From the NCBI RefSeq assembly GCF_001704415.2, contig NC_030824.1, positions 29,445,022-29,509,021 on the forward strand: a DNA stretch of 64,000 nucleotides. The letters are read 5' to 3'. The stretch is from Capra hircus (lineage: Eukaryota; Chordata; Mammalia; Artiodactyla; Bovidae). Below are positions 46,863-58,540 of the stretch, piece after piece (the first letter of the stretch is position 1; the number at the start of each line of letters is the position of its first letter). The notes beneath the pieces are model-generated. The model ran no database searches and was not told the DNA's origin. It saw nothing but the letters and a program-made list of their open reading frames with translations. The translations under genes were made by a program, and so were the position numbers.

Positions 46863-49043
46863 TGAAAGATGGAGACGTTCTATACAGTCAGCAAACACAA
46901 CACCAGGAGCAGACTGTGGCATGGACCATGAACTCCTTATTGCCAAATTCAGACTTAAATTGAAGAAAGTAGGGAAAACCACTAGACCATTTAGGTATGG
47001 CCCAAATCAAATCCCTTAGGATTATACAGTGCAAGCGACAAATAGATTCAAGGGATTAGAACTGATAGAGTGTCTGAAGAACAATGGACAGTTTGTGACA
47101 TTGTGCAGGAGACAAGGATCAAGACCATCCCCAAGGAAAAGAAATACAAAAAGGCAATAAGGTTGTCTGAGGATGCCTTACAAATAGCTGTGAATAGAAG
47201 ATAAGTGAAAGGCAAAAGAGAAAAGGAAAGATACACCCATTTGAATGCAGAGTTCCAAAGAATAGCAAGGAGAGATAAGAAAGCTTTCCTCAGCAATCAA
47301 TGCAAAGAAATAGAGGAAAACAATAGAATGGGATAGACTAGAGATCTCTTCAAAAAAATTAGACATACCAAAGGAACATTTCATGAACAGATGGGCACAA
47401 TAAAGGACAGAAATGATATAGACCTAAGAGAAGCAGAAGATATAAAGAAGAGGTGGCAAGAATACACAGAAGAACTATACAAAAAAGTTCTTCACAATCT
47501 AGATAATCACAATGAAGAGAACAACAACCTAGAGTAAGACATCCTGGAATGTGAAGTCAAGTGGGCCTTAGAAAGCATCACTACAAACAAAGCTAGTGGA
47601 GCTGATGGAATTTCAGTTAAGCTATTTCAAATGCTAAAAAATGATGTTGTGAAAGTGCTGCACTCAATATGCCAGCAAATTTTAAAAACTGACCAGTGGC
47701 CACAGGACTGGAAAAAGTCAGTTTTCATTCCAATTCCAAAGAAAGGCAATGCCAAAGAATGCTCAAACTACTGTACAATTGCACTCACTTCACACACTAG
47801 TAAAGTAATGCAAATTTACTTTATTTCAAAATTCTCCAAGCCAGGCTTCAACAGTACATGAACTGTGAATGCCCACATGTTCAAGTTGGATTTAGAGAAG
47901 ACACAGGAACCAGAGATCAAATTACCAACATCCACTGGACCATCAAAAAAGCAAGAGAGTTCAAAAAAATATCTATTTCTCCTTTATTGACTATGTCAAA
48001 GCCTTTGACTCTGTGGATCACCAAAAACTGTGGAAAATTCTTCAAAAGATGGGAATAACAGACCACCTGACCTGCCTCTTGAGAAACCTATATGCAGGTC
48101 AGGAAGCAACAGTTAGAACTGGACATGGAACAACAGACTGTTTCCAAATAGGGAAAGGAGTACATCAAGGCTGTATATTGTCACCCTACTTATTTAACTT
48201 ATGTGCAGAGTACATCATGAGAAATGCTGGGCTGGATGAAGCACAAACTGGAATCAAGATTGCTGGGAGAAATATCAATAACCTCAGATATACAGATGAC
48301 ACCACCCTTATGGCAGAAAGTGAAGAAGAACTAAAAAGCTTCTTGATGAAAGTGAAAGAGGAGAGTGAAAAAGTTGGCTTAAAGCTCAACATTCAGAAAA
48401 CTAAGATCATGGCATCTGGCCCCATCACTTCATGGCAAATAGATGGCTTACTTTATTTTTGGGGGACTCCAAAATCACTGCAGATGGTGATTGTAGCCAT
48501 GAAATTAAAAGAAACTTACTCCTTGGAAAGAAAGTTATGACTAACCTAGATAGCATATTAAAAAGCAGAGGCATTACTTTGCCAACAAAGGTCCATCTAG
48601 TCAAGGCTATGGTTTTTCCAGTGGTCATGTATGGATGTGAGAGTTGGACTGTGAAGAAAGCTGAGCACTGAAGAATTGATGCTTTTGAACTGTGGTGTTG
48701 GAGAAGACTCTTGAGAGTCCGTTGGACTGCATGGAGATCCAACCAGTCCATCAGTCCTGGGTGTTCATTGGAAGGACTGATGCTGAAGCTGAAACTCCAG
48801 TACTTTGGCCACCTCATGTGAAGAGTTGACTCATTGGAAAAGACCCTGATGTTGAGAGGGATTGGGGGCAGGAGGAGAAGGGGACAACAGAGGATGAGAT
48901 GGTGGATGACATCACCGACTCGATGGACATGAATTTGGGTAAACTGCAGGAGTTGGTGATGGACAGGGAGGCCCTGCATGCTGTGGTTCATGGGGTTGCA
49001 AAGAGTCGGACACGACTGAGTGACTGAACTGAGCTGAACTGAA
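46863..49043 (+). mobile_element. BovB LINE, 2.2 kb, longest uninterrupted copy in the window
   Basis: Begins near the end of the endonuclease domain ('gatggagacgttctatacag') and runs through linker, RT and C-terminal part to '(ctgaa)n'. Remnant frames: 47631-47861 ('KKSVFIPIPKKGNAKECSN'), 47858-48058 (RT fingers), 48013-48540 (175 aa, RT palm) and 48432-48671. The catalytic motif reads YTDD at residues 93-96 of the 175-aa frame instead of YADD. Dead copy with several frameshifts. Confidence 0.94.
48013..48540 (+). pseudogene. BovB RT palm remnant with altered catalytic motif
   Basis: 175 aa containing 'LTCLLRNLYAGQEATVRTG', 'QGCILSPYLFNLCAEYIMR', YTDD (residues 93-96) and 'EKVGLKLNIQKTKIMASGPI'. 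The last about 25 residues are in a shifted frame after a small deletion at about 48445. The antisense 207-codon frame at 48425-49048 is a shadow of this element. Confidence 0.85.
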
Positions 49044-49532
49044 TCCAAAGAGATATGATATAAGAGCGCTTCCCTTGCCTCAGCTTATGTTTGTTAGCTT
49101 TATTATTTTTTGTTTGTAGGTGTGATTTCCTGTTGTTTCAACAGCATCTTGAAATGGCTAGACAATTGATTTTTAACCTCTCTTCTTTTCTTATACATAG
49201 GGTCAAGCTATACATTTTGAAGTGTTGCTTCAAGTAGATCCAAGCAGTTTTGATATATTATATCATCAGTTGATTTACTTCAAAACACTTTCTGTTTCTC
49301 ATTGTGATATCCCCTTTATTACATTGGTTATTTAGACACATAAGCTTAGTTTTTGACCACGATATTCTAGTTTTCTTTTGTTGTCCATTTCTAAATTAAT
49401 TTTACTGTGATCAGAGAATATAATCTGACTGATCTAAATCCTGGCTTTATGAGCTTTCAAAATATTCCTATCCGCTTAAAAATCTTGTCTCAGCACCCTG
49501 TCGCAGCATTTGTGGGGAGTTCTTATGTGCAA

Positions 49533-49741
49533 GGTGGGTGGTGGTTTAGTTGCTAAGTCATGTCTGACTCTTTGCAGTCCCATGGACTGTAGCCTGCCAG
49601 GTTCCTCTGTCCATGGGTACTCTAAGAAGAATACTGGAGAGTGTAACCATTCCTTCTCCAGAGGATCTTCCAACCCAGGAATCAGACCTGTGTCTCCTGC
49701 ATTGCAGGCAGATTCTTTGCCAAATGAGCTATGAGGCAAGC
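49533..49741 (-). mobile_element. Bov-tA SINE
   Basis: Antisense 3' end 'tttagttgctaagtcatgtc', head 'tttgccaaatgagctatgag'. Confidence 0.9.
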
Positions 49742-50659
49742 ACCATGCAGGGTGGGGTCTAGAGTAAAGCACAAGAAGTGTTTTGGGCACAAAATGCAAG
49801 CATTTTCAGGATCCTGCAACTGGAGGGTCAGCTTTGACAAGATGTGCCTATTTAAATTTAATGCTCTAGATGCTTCTTTTCTTCACCCTAACCTGAGTCC
49901 AGTATATATATCAGAAAGTTAAAGTATGTTTATTGGTTGTTCAGATCTTGTATATTCTCATTTTCCCCCTATTTTTTCTCAATATTTCCTGTTTATGACT
50001 TCTTTTGCTTTTCATAATTTTAGGTGTTTTATAGTATGCATACAGTTGTATGCATAGAGTTGTGTTATCTTCCTAATGGATTGACTCTTTTTCTTATTAA
50101 AGCTCTTTTTATATGTCTAATAATCTGTTTTTTTTTGTTTATTTTAAAGAACTCTTTGTATTATTCTATTATAGAATTTACACATATTATATTTTTATAT
50201 TCTTGCAACTTTAATCTTTCTATATTATTATATTTAAGATGTGTGTCATCTGTAAGCAGCATATAAGTCATTTAAATTCAGTCTATCAATTATAATCTTT
50301 AAATTTGCATATTTAAGTCTTGTATCTTTACTGTGGTTACATAATGGATTTATTCTAAGATCTTGCTATTTGTTTTCTATTTAATTGTAAGCGTTTTTCC
50401 CCTTACTTTCCTATTTCCATTATTTATCTATTAGCTAGTTGATTGTAAATTCACTTACAGTTATGTTAATTGTTACCTTAATGATACAACTTATATCCTT
50501 TACTCAGTTTAGCCAAACAGAAACAACATTTTCTGGTTGTGAGTACCAGACTCCAATTCAGCCTCTTGGTTTTACATTCTTGGGGTGGTATCCTTCCATG
50601 TACTCCAGTTGACTTATTTAACTGATAGGATATTATGGAAATGATATTATGACTTCCAC

Positions 50660-51035
50660 AGCAAAGTCATAGCTTTTGTCTTCTTCTTGCCTAGATCACT
50701 TGCTTGGGACAATGCAGCTACCACATCAGAAGGACACCTAGAGGGGCTAGAGGGAAGTTAAGCATCCCAATTAAGCAGTTGGTAGTGAAAAATAGAGCTC
50801 TATGGATGGTTGGTGCCAATTTGTCAACTAACCTGTCTTTCAGACCCAGTTGAGCCTTCAGATGACCATGATCCTGGACATCATTTGGACGACAATCTTA
50901 TGAAAGTCTCTGAGTGTGGATGGAGCAGCTCCTCTGTTACCAAACTCCTATCCTGCAGAACCTAAGTGAGATAATAAACATTTATTGCTGTTTTAAGCAC
51001 TGGGTTTCTGCCTAATTAATTATGCAGCTGAAAAA
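50660..51035 (+). mobile_element. MLT1-like LTR (ERVL-MaLR)
   Basis: 'cagacccagttgagccttca' and 'cctaagtgagataataaaca', then 'gctgttttaagcactgggtt' near the end, the classic MLT1 3' region with the AATAAA-type signal at about 50973. Old, with no internal region. Confidence 0.7.
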
Positions 51036-51096
51036 AATCAGACATCCACCCACATTTGGACTGTGGAATCTTTTCATTATATGTATCCCTTACTTA

Positions 51097-51322
51097 TGGG
51101 CTTCTGAAGTGGCACTAGTGGTAAAGAACCCACCTGTCAATGCAGAAGAAATAGGAGACCCCGATTCTACCCCTGGGTTGGAAAGACTCCTGGAGAAAGG
51201 TATGGAAATCACTCAAGAATTCTTGCCTGGAGCATCCCCATGGACAGAGGAGCCTGGCAGCCTGCAGTCCATGGCGTCGCAAAGAGGTCAACACAACTGA
51301 AGCAGCTTAGCAGACACACACT
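51097..51322 (+). mobile_element. Bov-tA SINE
   Basis: Head 'gggcttctgaagtggcacta', 3' end 'gaagcagcttagcagacaca'. A small insertion in the head duplicates the 'agaa.taggag' region. Confidence 0.9.
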
Positions 51323-51334
51323 CATCCCTTTATT

Positions 51335-52081
51335 TGCTTTGGAATTTTAGTTGTCATGCATTTCAGTATTGCATACTGTATGTGAAAACCCCCAGGAGAG
51401 GATTTTACAGGCATATTTGTTTACATTTATTCATGTTCTGAAATATCCTCATTGCTTTTCTATTCTTCTTTCATTTGCATGAAACTTTCTGGGATAAATT
51501 TTCTCCTAACTGACAAGCATCCATTAATATACCTTTTGTTGCAGGACTGCCAGGAACAAATTTCATCCATTTTCTTTGCCTATATCTTTGTTTTATCTTC
51601 ACTTCCCTTTTATTATTTTGAAGATGTTTCAGGGTATGAAAGTCCAACATTCAAATACTTTCTGTCAGCTTTAAAGATGTCATTCCATTATTTCTTAGGT
51701 TCTATTGTATCTTTCTTCCTGATGAAATGTCAGCTATTAGTCATGATTTTTATTTTTTTATAATAATAGGTTTATAATGCTGCCTTCAAGATTTCTTTTT
51801 AATTTGGAATAACCAGCAGTTTCACTGTGATGTATCAACATTGCGTTTATCCCACATGCATTTTACAAATCCTATTGAGCCTCAGGTTAAAGTTTTGGAA
51901 AATCCATGAATGTTATATTTTCAAATCTTGCTTTCCTTTCTTTCTAGAAACCCAATTATATATATTTAGATATTAGATATTATTTACATATTAGATATTT
52001 TAAGACATCTCAAATGTCTTTTATGTACTGTTCTATATTTACCATCACTTTCTGTTTCTCTGCTTTAATTTGGATTTTTCT

Positions 52082-52085
<4 letters not shown>
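51335..52085 (-). mobile_element. Old L1 5' region
   Basis: 'ggttctattgtatctttctt', 'gaaatgtcagctattagtca' and 'aaaatccatgaatgttatat' resemble antisense L1M 5' UTR/ORF1-proximal sequence. Diverged. Confidence 0.45.

Positions 52086-52087
<2 letters not shown>

Positions 52088-52114
<27 letters not shown>
52088..52114. repeat. (TG)n microsatellite
   Basis: About 13 TG units. Confidence 0.95.
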
Positions 52115-52231
52115 CCTAAGCATTTTTATTTTTTTTTTTAGTTTTTTTTTAAACTTTAAAATCTTTAATTCTTACATGTATTTATATATTTATATATTTT
52201 CCCTTGTAAAATTACAGAATGTCTGTGTTAT

Positions 52232-52797
52232 TTAGTTTAGTTCAGTTCAATCGCCCAGTCGGGTCTGACTCTTTGCGACCCCATGAATTGCAGCACACCA
52301 GGCCTCCCTGTCCATCACCATCTCTTGGAGTTCACTTAGACTCACGTCCATCAAGTCCGTGATGCCATCAAGCCATCTCATCCTCTGTCGTCCCTTTCTC
52401 CTCCTTCCCCCAATCCCTCCCAGCATCAGAGTCTTTTCCAATGAGTCAACTCTTCACATGAGGTGGCCAAAGTACTGGAGCTTCAGCTTTAGCATCATTC
52501 CTTCCAAAGAAATCCCAGGGTTGATCTCCTTCAGAATGGACTGGTTGGATCTCCTCGCAGTCCAAGGGACTCTCAAGAGTCTTCTCCAACACCACAAAAG
52601 CATCAATTCTTCAGTGCTCAGCCTTCTTCACAGTCCAACTCTCACATCCATACATGACCACAGGAAAAATCATAGCCTTGACTAGACGGACCTTAGTCAG
52701 CAAAGGAATATCTCTGCTTTTGAATAGGCTATCTAGGTTGGTCATAACATTTCTTCCAAGTAAACGTCTTTTAATTTCATGGCTGCAGTCACCATTA
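52232..52797 (-). mobile_element. BovB LINE, 3' fifth
   Basis: The 3' end 'tagtttagttcagttcaatc' runs to 'catggctgcagtcaccatt'. Minus frames 52247-52441 and 52611-52805 show the C-terminal part ('MYGCESWTVKKAEH'). Confidence 0.92.
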
Positions 52798-52879
52798 AGT
52801 TGCATCTATTTTTTGAGCTTATCCATTTTTTTGTTATTTTGGAAAACTTATTTTTTCTTTTCAGTATTTTATATGTATA

Positions 52880-55150
52880 TTTTATTATTTTTTTAACAAA
52901 TTTATTTATTTTAATTGGAGGCTAATTACTTTCCAATATTGTATTAGTTTTGACATACATCAACATGAATCTGCCACAGGTATACACGTGTTCCTCATCC
53001 TGAACCCCCCTCCCACCTTCCTCCCCATACCATCCCTCTGGGTCATCCCATTGGACCAGCCCCAAGCATCCTGCATCCTGCATGAAACCTAGACTGGCGA
53101 TTCGTTTCTTATATGATATTATACATGTTTCAATGCCATTCTCCCAAATCATCCCACCCACTCCCTCTCCCTCTGAGTTCAAAAGACTATTCTATACATC
53201 TTTTGCTGTCTCTTTTGGTGTCTCACATACAGGGTTATCGTTACCATCTTTCTAAATTCCATATATATATGTTAGTATACTGTATTGGTGTTTTTCTTTC
53301 TGGCTTACTTCACTCTGTATAATCGGCTTCAGTTTCACCCACCTCATTAGAACTGATTCAAATGTATTCTTTTTAATGGCTGAGTGATACTCCATTGTGT
53401 ATATGTACCATAACTTATCCATTCATCTCCTGATGGGCATATAGGTTGCTTCCATGTCCTGGCTATTATAAACAGTGCTGTGATGAACATTGGGGTATAT
53501 GTGTCTCTTTCAATTCTGGTTTCCTCTGTGTGTATGCCCAGCAGTGGGATTGCTGGGTCATAAGGCAGTTCTATTCCAGTATTTAAGAAATCTCCACACT
53601 GTTCTCCATAGTGGCTGTACTAGTTTGCATTCCCACCAACAGTGTAAGAGGGTTCCCTTTTCGCCACACCATCTCCAGCATTTATTGCTGGTAGACTTTT
53701 GGATCACAGCCATTTTGATCGCAGCCATTCTGACTGGCGTGAAATGGTACTTCATTGTGGTTTTGATTTGCATTTCTCTGATAATGAGTGATATTGAACA
53801 TCTTTTCATGTGTTTGTTAGCCATCTTTATGTCTTCTTTGGAGAAATATCTATTTAGTTCTTTGGCCCTTTTTTTTTTTTAATTGGGTCATTTATTTTTC
53901 TGGAATTGAGCTGCAGGAGTTGCTTGTATATTTTTGAGATTAGTTATTTGTCAATTGCTATTATTTTCTCCCATTCTGAAGGCTGTCTTTTCACCTTTCT
54001 TATAGTTTCCTTTGTTGCGCAGAAGCTTTTCATTTTAATTAGGTCCCATTTGTTTATTTTTCCTTTTATTTCCAATATTCTCAGAGGTGGGTCATAGAGG
54101 ATCCTGATGTGGTTTATGTCAGAGAGTGTTTTGCCTGTGTTCTCCTCTAGGAGTTTTATAGTTTCTGGTCTTATATTTTTATATTTAATACATTTTGAGT
54201 TTATTTTTGTGTATGGTGTTAGAAAGTGTTCTAGTTTCATTCTTTTACAAGTGGTGAACCAGTTTTCCCAGCACCACTTGTTAAAGAGGTTGTCTTTAAT
54301 CCATTGTATATTGTTGACTTCTTTGTCGAAGATAAGGTGTCCATAGGTGTGTGGACTTATCTCTGGGCTTTCTATTTTGTTCCATTGATCTGTATTTCTG
54401 TCTTTGTGCCAGTACCATAGTGTCTTGATGACTGTGGCTTTGTGGTAGAGCCTGAAGTCAGGCAGGTTGATCCCTCCAGTTCCATTCTTCTTTCCCAAGA
54501 TTGCTTTGGCTATTTGAGGTTTTTTTGTATTTCCATACAAATTGTGAAATTATGTGTTCCAGCTCTGTGAAAAATACCATTGGGAGCTTGATAGGGATTG
54601 CATTGAATCTATAGATGGCTTTGGGTAGTGTACTCATTTTCACTATATTGATTCTTCCGATCCATGAACATGGTATATTTCTCCATCTATTAGTGTCCTC
54701 TTTAATTTCTTTCATCAGTGTTTTATAGTTTTCTATATATAGGTCTTTAGTTTCTTTAGGTACACATATTCCTAAGTATTTTATTCTTTTCATTGCAATG
54801 GTGTATGGAATTGTTTCCTTAATTTCTCTTTCTATTTTCTCATTATTAGTGTATAGGAATGCAAGGGATTTCTGTGTGTTGATTTTATATCCTGCAACTT
54901 TACTATATTCATTGATAGTTCTAGTAATTTTCTGGTCGAGTCTTTAGGGTTTTCTATGTAGAGGATCATGTCATCTGCAAACAGTGAAAGTTTTACTTCT
55001 TCTTTTCCAGTTTGGATTCCTTTTGTTTCTTTTTCTGCTCAGATTGCTGTGGCCAAAACTTCCAAAATTAGGTTGAATAGTAGTGGTGAAAGTGGGCACC
55101 CTTGTCTTGTTCCTGACTTCAGGGGAAATGCTTTCAATTTTTCACCATCA
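52880..55150 (-). mobile_element. L1-BT LINE, 2.27 kb, 5' truncated in RT
   Basis: The antisense tail at 52880-52900 is followed by the 3' terminus ('ttggaggctaattacttt', 'catcaacatgaatctgccac'), 3' UTR and the ORF2 C-terminal half. The reading includes the RT motif FADD at about 54970-54981 (minus), then frames 54458-54793, 53944-54540 and 53558-53824. It is truncated at about 55150 just upstream of the catalytic motif. Frameshifts separate the frames, so it is not mobile. Confidence 0.93.
53944..54540 (-). pseudogene. L1-BT ORF2 C-terminal remnant (198 aa)
   Basis: L1 ORF2 post-RT region: 'AILGKKNGTGGINLPDFRLY', 'KATVIKTLWYWHKDRNTDQW', 'NNIQWIKDNLFNKWCWENW'. The preceding frame (54458-54793, 'KYLGICVPKETKDLYIENYK') overlaps in another phase and the C-terminal zinc-knuckle-like part (53558-53824) is in a third, so at least two frameshifts exist. 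Confidence 0.9.
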
Positions 55151-55734
55151 TGCATTTATATAAAGCAAACAATAAATGGCAGAATATATGCATAGCACTA
55201 TTGAGGCTGAGGTGACATTTTCCCTCACAGATTGTCCAATATCTTCTCTTAGGCTGATAAAGTAGGGGCATACCATCTGAATTCAGTTATGGACTGAACT
55301 GAGGTAAAATTGTAATTTTAGTAAAGAGCAAAAATCAGACTTTCTGTGGTTATTCCTTGTTTCTAGAGTCTCAGGGCTTTAAATTGAAAACTGTGGGTTT
55401 ACCTGGTCCTTTCTTCCAGTAGTTCCTAAGTTCTACTCCCTGATGTTTAAGCACAGGACGGTGGCTGAAACATCTGCTCTATTTGTCTAAGATTCTTTTC
55501 TTAGATTTTTAACCACTCAATTTGTGCAACTTTAGAGCTAACCAAATGCCTTGAGGGGAGAATAGGTGCATTAATCTCTAATTTTGCCTGTCCAAAAGAT
55601 TATGTAAAACTCTGTCTCTTAGTCTATAGTAAGTTTATTCCTAAATCCAAAAATTGGATTATCTAAAACTCTTTCTAAAGATTATGCAAAACTCTGTCTG
55701 TCTATAGAAAGTTTATTCCTAAATCCAGAAATTG
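55151..55734. other. Unassigned DNA with a diverged tandem duplication
   Basis: 'gattatgtaaaactctgtct' (about 55597) recurs as 'gattatgcaaaactctgtct' (about 55679), each followed by 'tatagtaagtttattcctaa'-like text, an 80-bp-period duplication. Confidence 0.6.
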
Positions 55735-56100
55735 AAAAAAAAAAAATACCCACAATATATCCATCAGAAGGTGGTATATCCAAATTGACATACTATTTAG
55801 CAATAAAAATAGCTATTAAAAATACTGTAATATGTAAAAACATGTATGAACCTCAATAACATGCTAGATGAAAGATGTGAGACAAAAAGCATATGTATTA
55901 TATGACTTCATTTACATGGTGTCATGGAATAATCTGCCTTAGGAAAAAAGATCAAAGACTGCTTCAAACTGAGAGAGAATTTATAGTATTAGGACAGGAG
56001 TTAACTTTTGGAGATAATGTAAATTGTATATTTTGATTGTGGTACTGGATATATAAGTATGAACAGTTGATATATACTTAAAAGTGAAAATTTTATTTTT

Positions 56101-56850
56101 ATTTTTTTCTTAAAAATGTAATTTAATATACACAGTATAAAACTTACTATTTTAACGTTTTAAAATATACAAGTTCTGCTCAAAATTGAAGAACATCAAA
56201 GAAAATACTGGGTCTGATGCCAAGCAGGGCCCTATTGCTCTCCCAGGCATGGAGGTCTTTTTGTTCCCATTTCTTATAGGCAAGACTCCAGCCTCCATGA
56301 CCTTCCATAGGGCAGAACAGCTACTAATCAAGGGAGGGGCAGCCACAAAACCACCTGAGGCAAGATTAAAGGACAGAGAAACTCATCAAGATTAAGCAAC
56401 CAAGCACCTGAGACCTTGCAACAAACCTAATCTTGTCAGCAACTCCTTGAAATTTTGCAGAATAAGGATGCAAGATGGTTACTACCTTTATCCTTATCAC
56501 ATACCCTTGTCTGACACAGCTCCTGAGGTTCTAGCCTACTGTGTTACCCCTTTGTACAGCAAAGAAATGAAGCTACTCTTTCTTTCTCCCAAAAAAGAAA
56601 AAAGATAAAATATAAAGTTTTGTGGTGTTAAGCATACTCATATTATACAATTATTGCCATCATTGTCTTAAAAACTCTTTCCATCTCGCAAAACTGAAAT
56701 TTTGTCCTCATTAAGCAGCAATTCTTCTTCCATCTCCCTCTAGGCCCTTGTGGTCACCATTCTATTTTCCACATCTGTGAATTTTATTATTCCAGGTACT
56801 CATACAATTGGAACAAAACAGTATGGAGCTTTTTTTGTGACTGGAGGTGC
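56101..56850 (-). mobile_element. Second L1M 3' fragment, minus strand, split by a retroposed LTR
   Basis: 56101-56169 ('aaaacttactattttaacgt') and 56606-56850 ('ttaagcatactcatattata', 'catctcgcaaaactgaaatt', 'tttttttgtgactgg') are consecutive parts of the antisense L1M end. Confidence 0.65.
56170..56605 (+). mobile_element. LTR-derived sequence retroposed by L1
   Basis: A 436-bp insert ending in an A-rich tail (56591-56605) and flanked by 'taaaatata' at 56161-56169 and 56606-56614. The left site reads TT|AAAA, the L1 endonuclease preference. The 3' part ('cagcaaagaaatgaagctac', 'tctttctttctccc') looks like an ERV LTR R region with a decayed AATAAA (AATGAA), with the A-tail starting about 20 bp after it. 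No viral gene is included. Confidence 0.7.
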
Positions 56851-56906
56851 ATATTTATTTTATGCAGATTAAATCTCAATAAAGCTGAGAAATTTTAAAA
56901 AGCAAC

Positions 56907-57530
56907 ATAAGCAAAACCATTATTATTCCTGCATTTGATAAACATATTATCTACAGTTGTGTATACTATATTCTCAGTATTTGTCTGAAAATTGTTTTCC
57001 CAAAATATTTTTATTGTAATGTTTTGTATTGTATGTGATTTTTTTCAGTTTCATGTTCTGACTAGCAATTTGGCATAGTCAATTCATTACTTTCTGTAGA
57101 CCACGATGTGTTTCATTGATAAAATATTCTCCCCCAACCCTGCAAAAATACCCAGAAGCCTCAGAGTAGATCTGCTCAATGAAGTATAATATTCTCTTTT
57201 TCATAGAAAACATGTAATTCAATTTTGATAATTTTTTAAGTCCATCTCTTTTCCTTCACTCAGAGTTTGTCTTCAACAAATATTTTTACTAAACCAAACT
57301 GTCAAATATGCTATTTACTATATGTTTAAATAGTTTGCAAATTTTAGTGATAAAAGTGGAAAGTGTTCTAATTCTCGTTTCATTTAAACAAATAGTATAC
57401 ATTTATTTCATCAAAAAGGGAGCTCCATCAAAGTTTTAACACTACTTAAAATTTCCCAAAAAAGCAATTACAGATATTAAAACATGCTAAAAGCCTCTTA
57501 TTTGAAAAATGTGTATTAAATGAAATACAT
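56907..57530. other. Unassigned AT-rich DNA
   Basis: Nothing recognised. Confidence 0.45.
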
Positions 57531-57542
57531 ATGGACACACCA

Positions 57543-57748
57543 GGGCTTCCCAGGTGGCTCAGTGGTAAAGAATCCACCTGTAGTGCAGGAGACACTGGTT
57601 GGATCCCTGGGTCAGGAAGATCCCCTGGAGGAGGGTCCAGTAACCCACTTCAGTATTCTTGCCTTGAGAATCCCATGGACATATGAGCCTGGCAGGCTAC
57701 AGTCCATGGGGTCGCAAAGAGTCAGACATGACTGAAGCCACTGAGCAC
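57543..57748 (+). mobile_element. Bov-tA SINE with 12-bp TSD
   Basis: Head 'gggcttcccaggtggctcag', end 'atgactgaagccactgagc'. The duplication 'atggacacacca' is at 57531-57542 and 57749-57760. Confidence 0.95.
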
Positions 57749-57760
57749 ATGGACACACCA

Positions 57761-58239
57761 ATAGAACTGAAAAGAAATTCCCAAATAGAACCTAGTAATT
57801 ATGTAAGGTAATATATGATAAAGATAACATAGTAAATCAATAGATTAAAAAAATGGATTTTTAAACTTTAAAACAAATGTTAGTAAGAACACTGGATAGA
57901 GTATTAATTAACTTTTATCTGCATAACAAACCAAAGCTAAAAGCTTGTGCTAATTCAAAATTTAGTAATTTAACTAACATTTATTATTGCTTCCAAATCC
58001 AATCAAGAGGAAGTTTCTATTGATGGACTGACCTCTGCTGGGACTGAGTCTGAACTTGACAGGATAGATGGACCATCTGGAAAGCTTGGATGGAGGGAGG
58101 AGCTCAGCTTCATGTCTGGCAGAGTGTGGAAAAAACACACTCATGACTCAGGTCCAGAAAGAGTAAAGGATTAAGACTAAGCTTGACAGCACTGTAGAAA
58201 CAAAAATAAAATGGCTGCTTGTCCAAATTACCATAAGAG
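57761..58239. other. Unassigned DNA, possibly an old MER-type repeat at 57910-58130
   Basis: 'ctgcataacaaaccaaagct', 'ctaacatttattattgcttc' and 'catgtctggcagagtgtgg' resemble a common ancient mammalian repeat, which I cannot name with confidence. Confidence 0.35.
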
Positions 58240-58540
58240 ACATCAAAAGATAGATTATAAAGAGGGAGAAAGAGTGGAACTTATTTCATTGACAAACAGC
58301 TATTACTAGAATATATGAAAAGCTACTAAAAACTAAGATAATGAACTGGACAGAAAAAAATGGACAAAATATTGTAATAATTTATCTACTGGAAAAAATA
58401 GAAAGGGCCACTGCACTTATAAATTCTGCTTAATTTCACCCCTAAAGAAAATGTAAACTAAAAACCATACAGTGCTGCTCTTATTCATCTACTGGCTTCC
58501 CAAAAAATCCAATGGTTTAAAACTATGCTTCAATGGCAAA
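58240..58540 (+). mobile_element. Old L1 ORF2 3' fragment
   Basis: 'ctagaatatatgaaaagcta' and 'atgaactggacagaaaaaaa' resemble the L1 ORF2 stretch before the C-terminal zinc region. Diverged. Confidence 0.4.

Larger units (their letters stand above)
45330..50470 (-). mobile_element. Ancient L1 hosting a BovB, two SINEs and microsatellites
   Basis: Antisense L1 ORF2/3' blocks 'gaaacatcttttcataggct', 'tcttttataggaggtaaact' and 'aaaaatcaactttgcagttt' lie upstream of the BovB. 'tactgtgatcagagaatata' and a further T-rich ORF2-like stretch lie downstream. Segments are about 45330-45993, 46146-46696, 49044-49450 and perhaps 49880-50470. A 118-codon plus frame at 45328-45684 is antisense to this L1. 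Confidence 0.55.
55735..56906 (+). mobile_element. Old L1M 3' UTR, plus strand, outer host of a triple nest
   Basis: 55735-56100 has 'gtggtatatccaaattgaca' and 'gtattatatgacttcattta'. The last piece, about 56850-56906, has 'taaatctcaataaagctgag'. Together they give the L1M 3' terminus, interrupted by a minus-strand L1 fragment. Confidence 0.6.

Noticed and set aside
48425..49048. 207-codon minus-strand open frame
   Set aside because: Exact antisense of BovB C-terminal sequence; the same translated text appears antisense to every BovB copy here.
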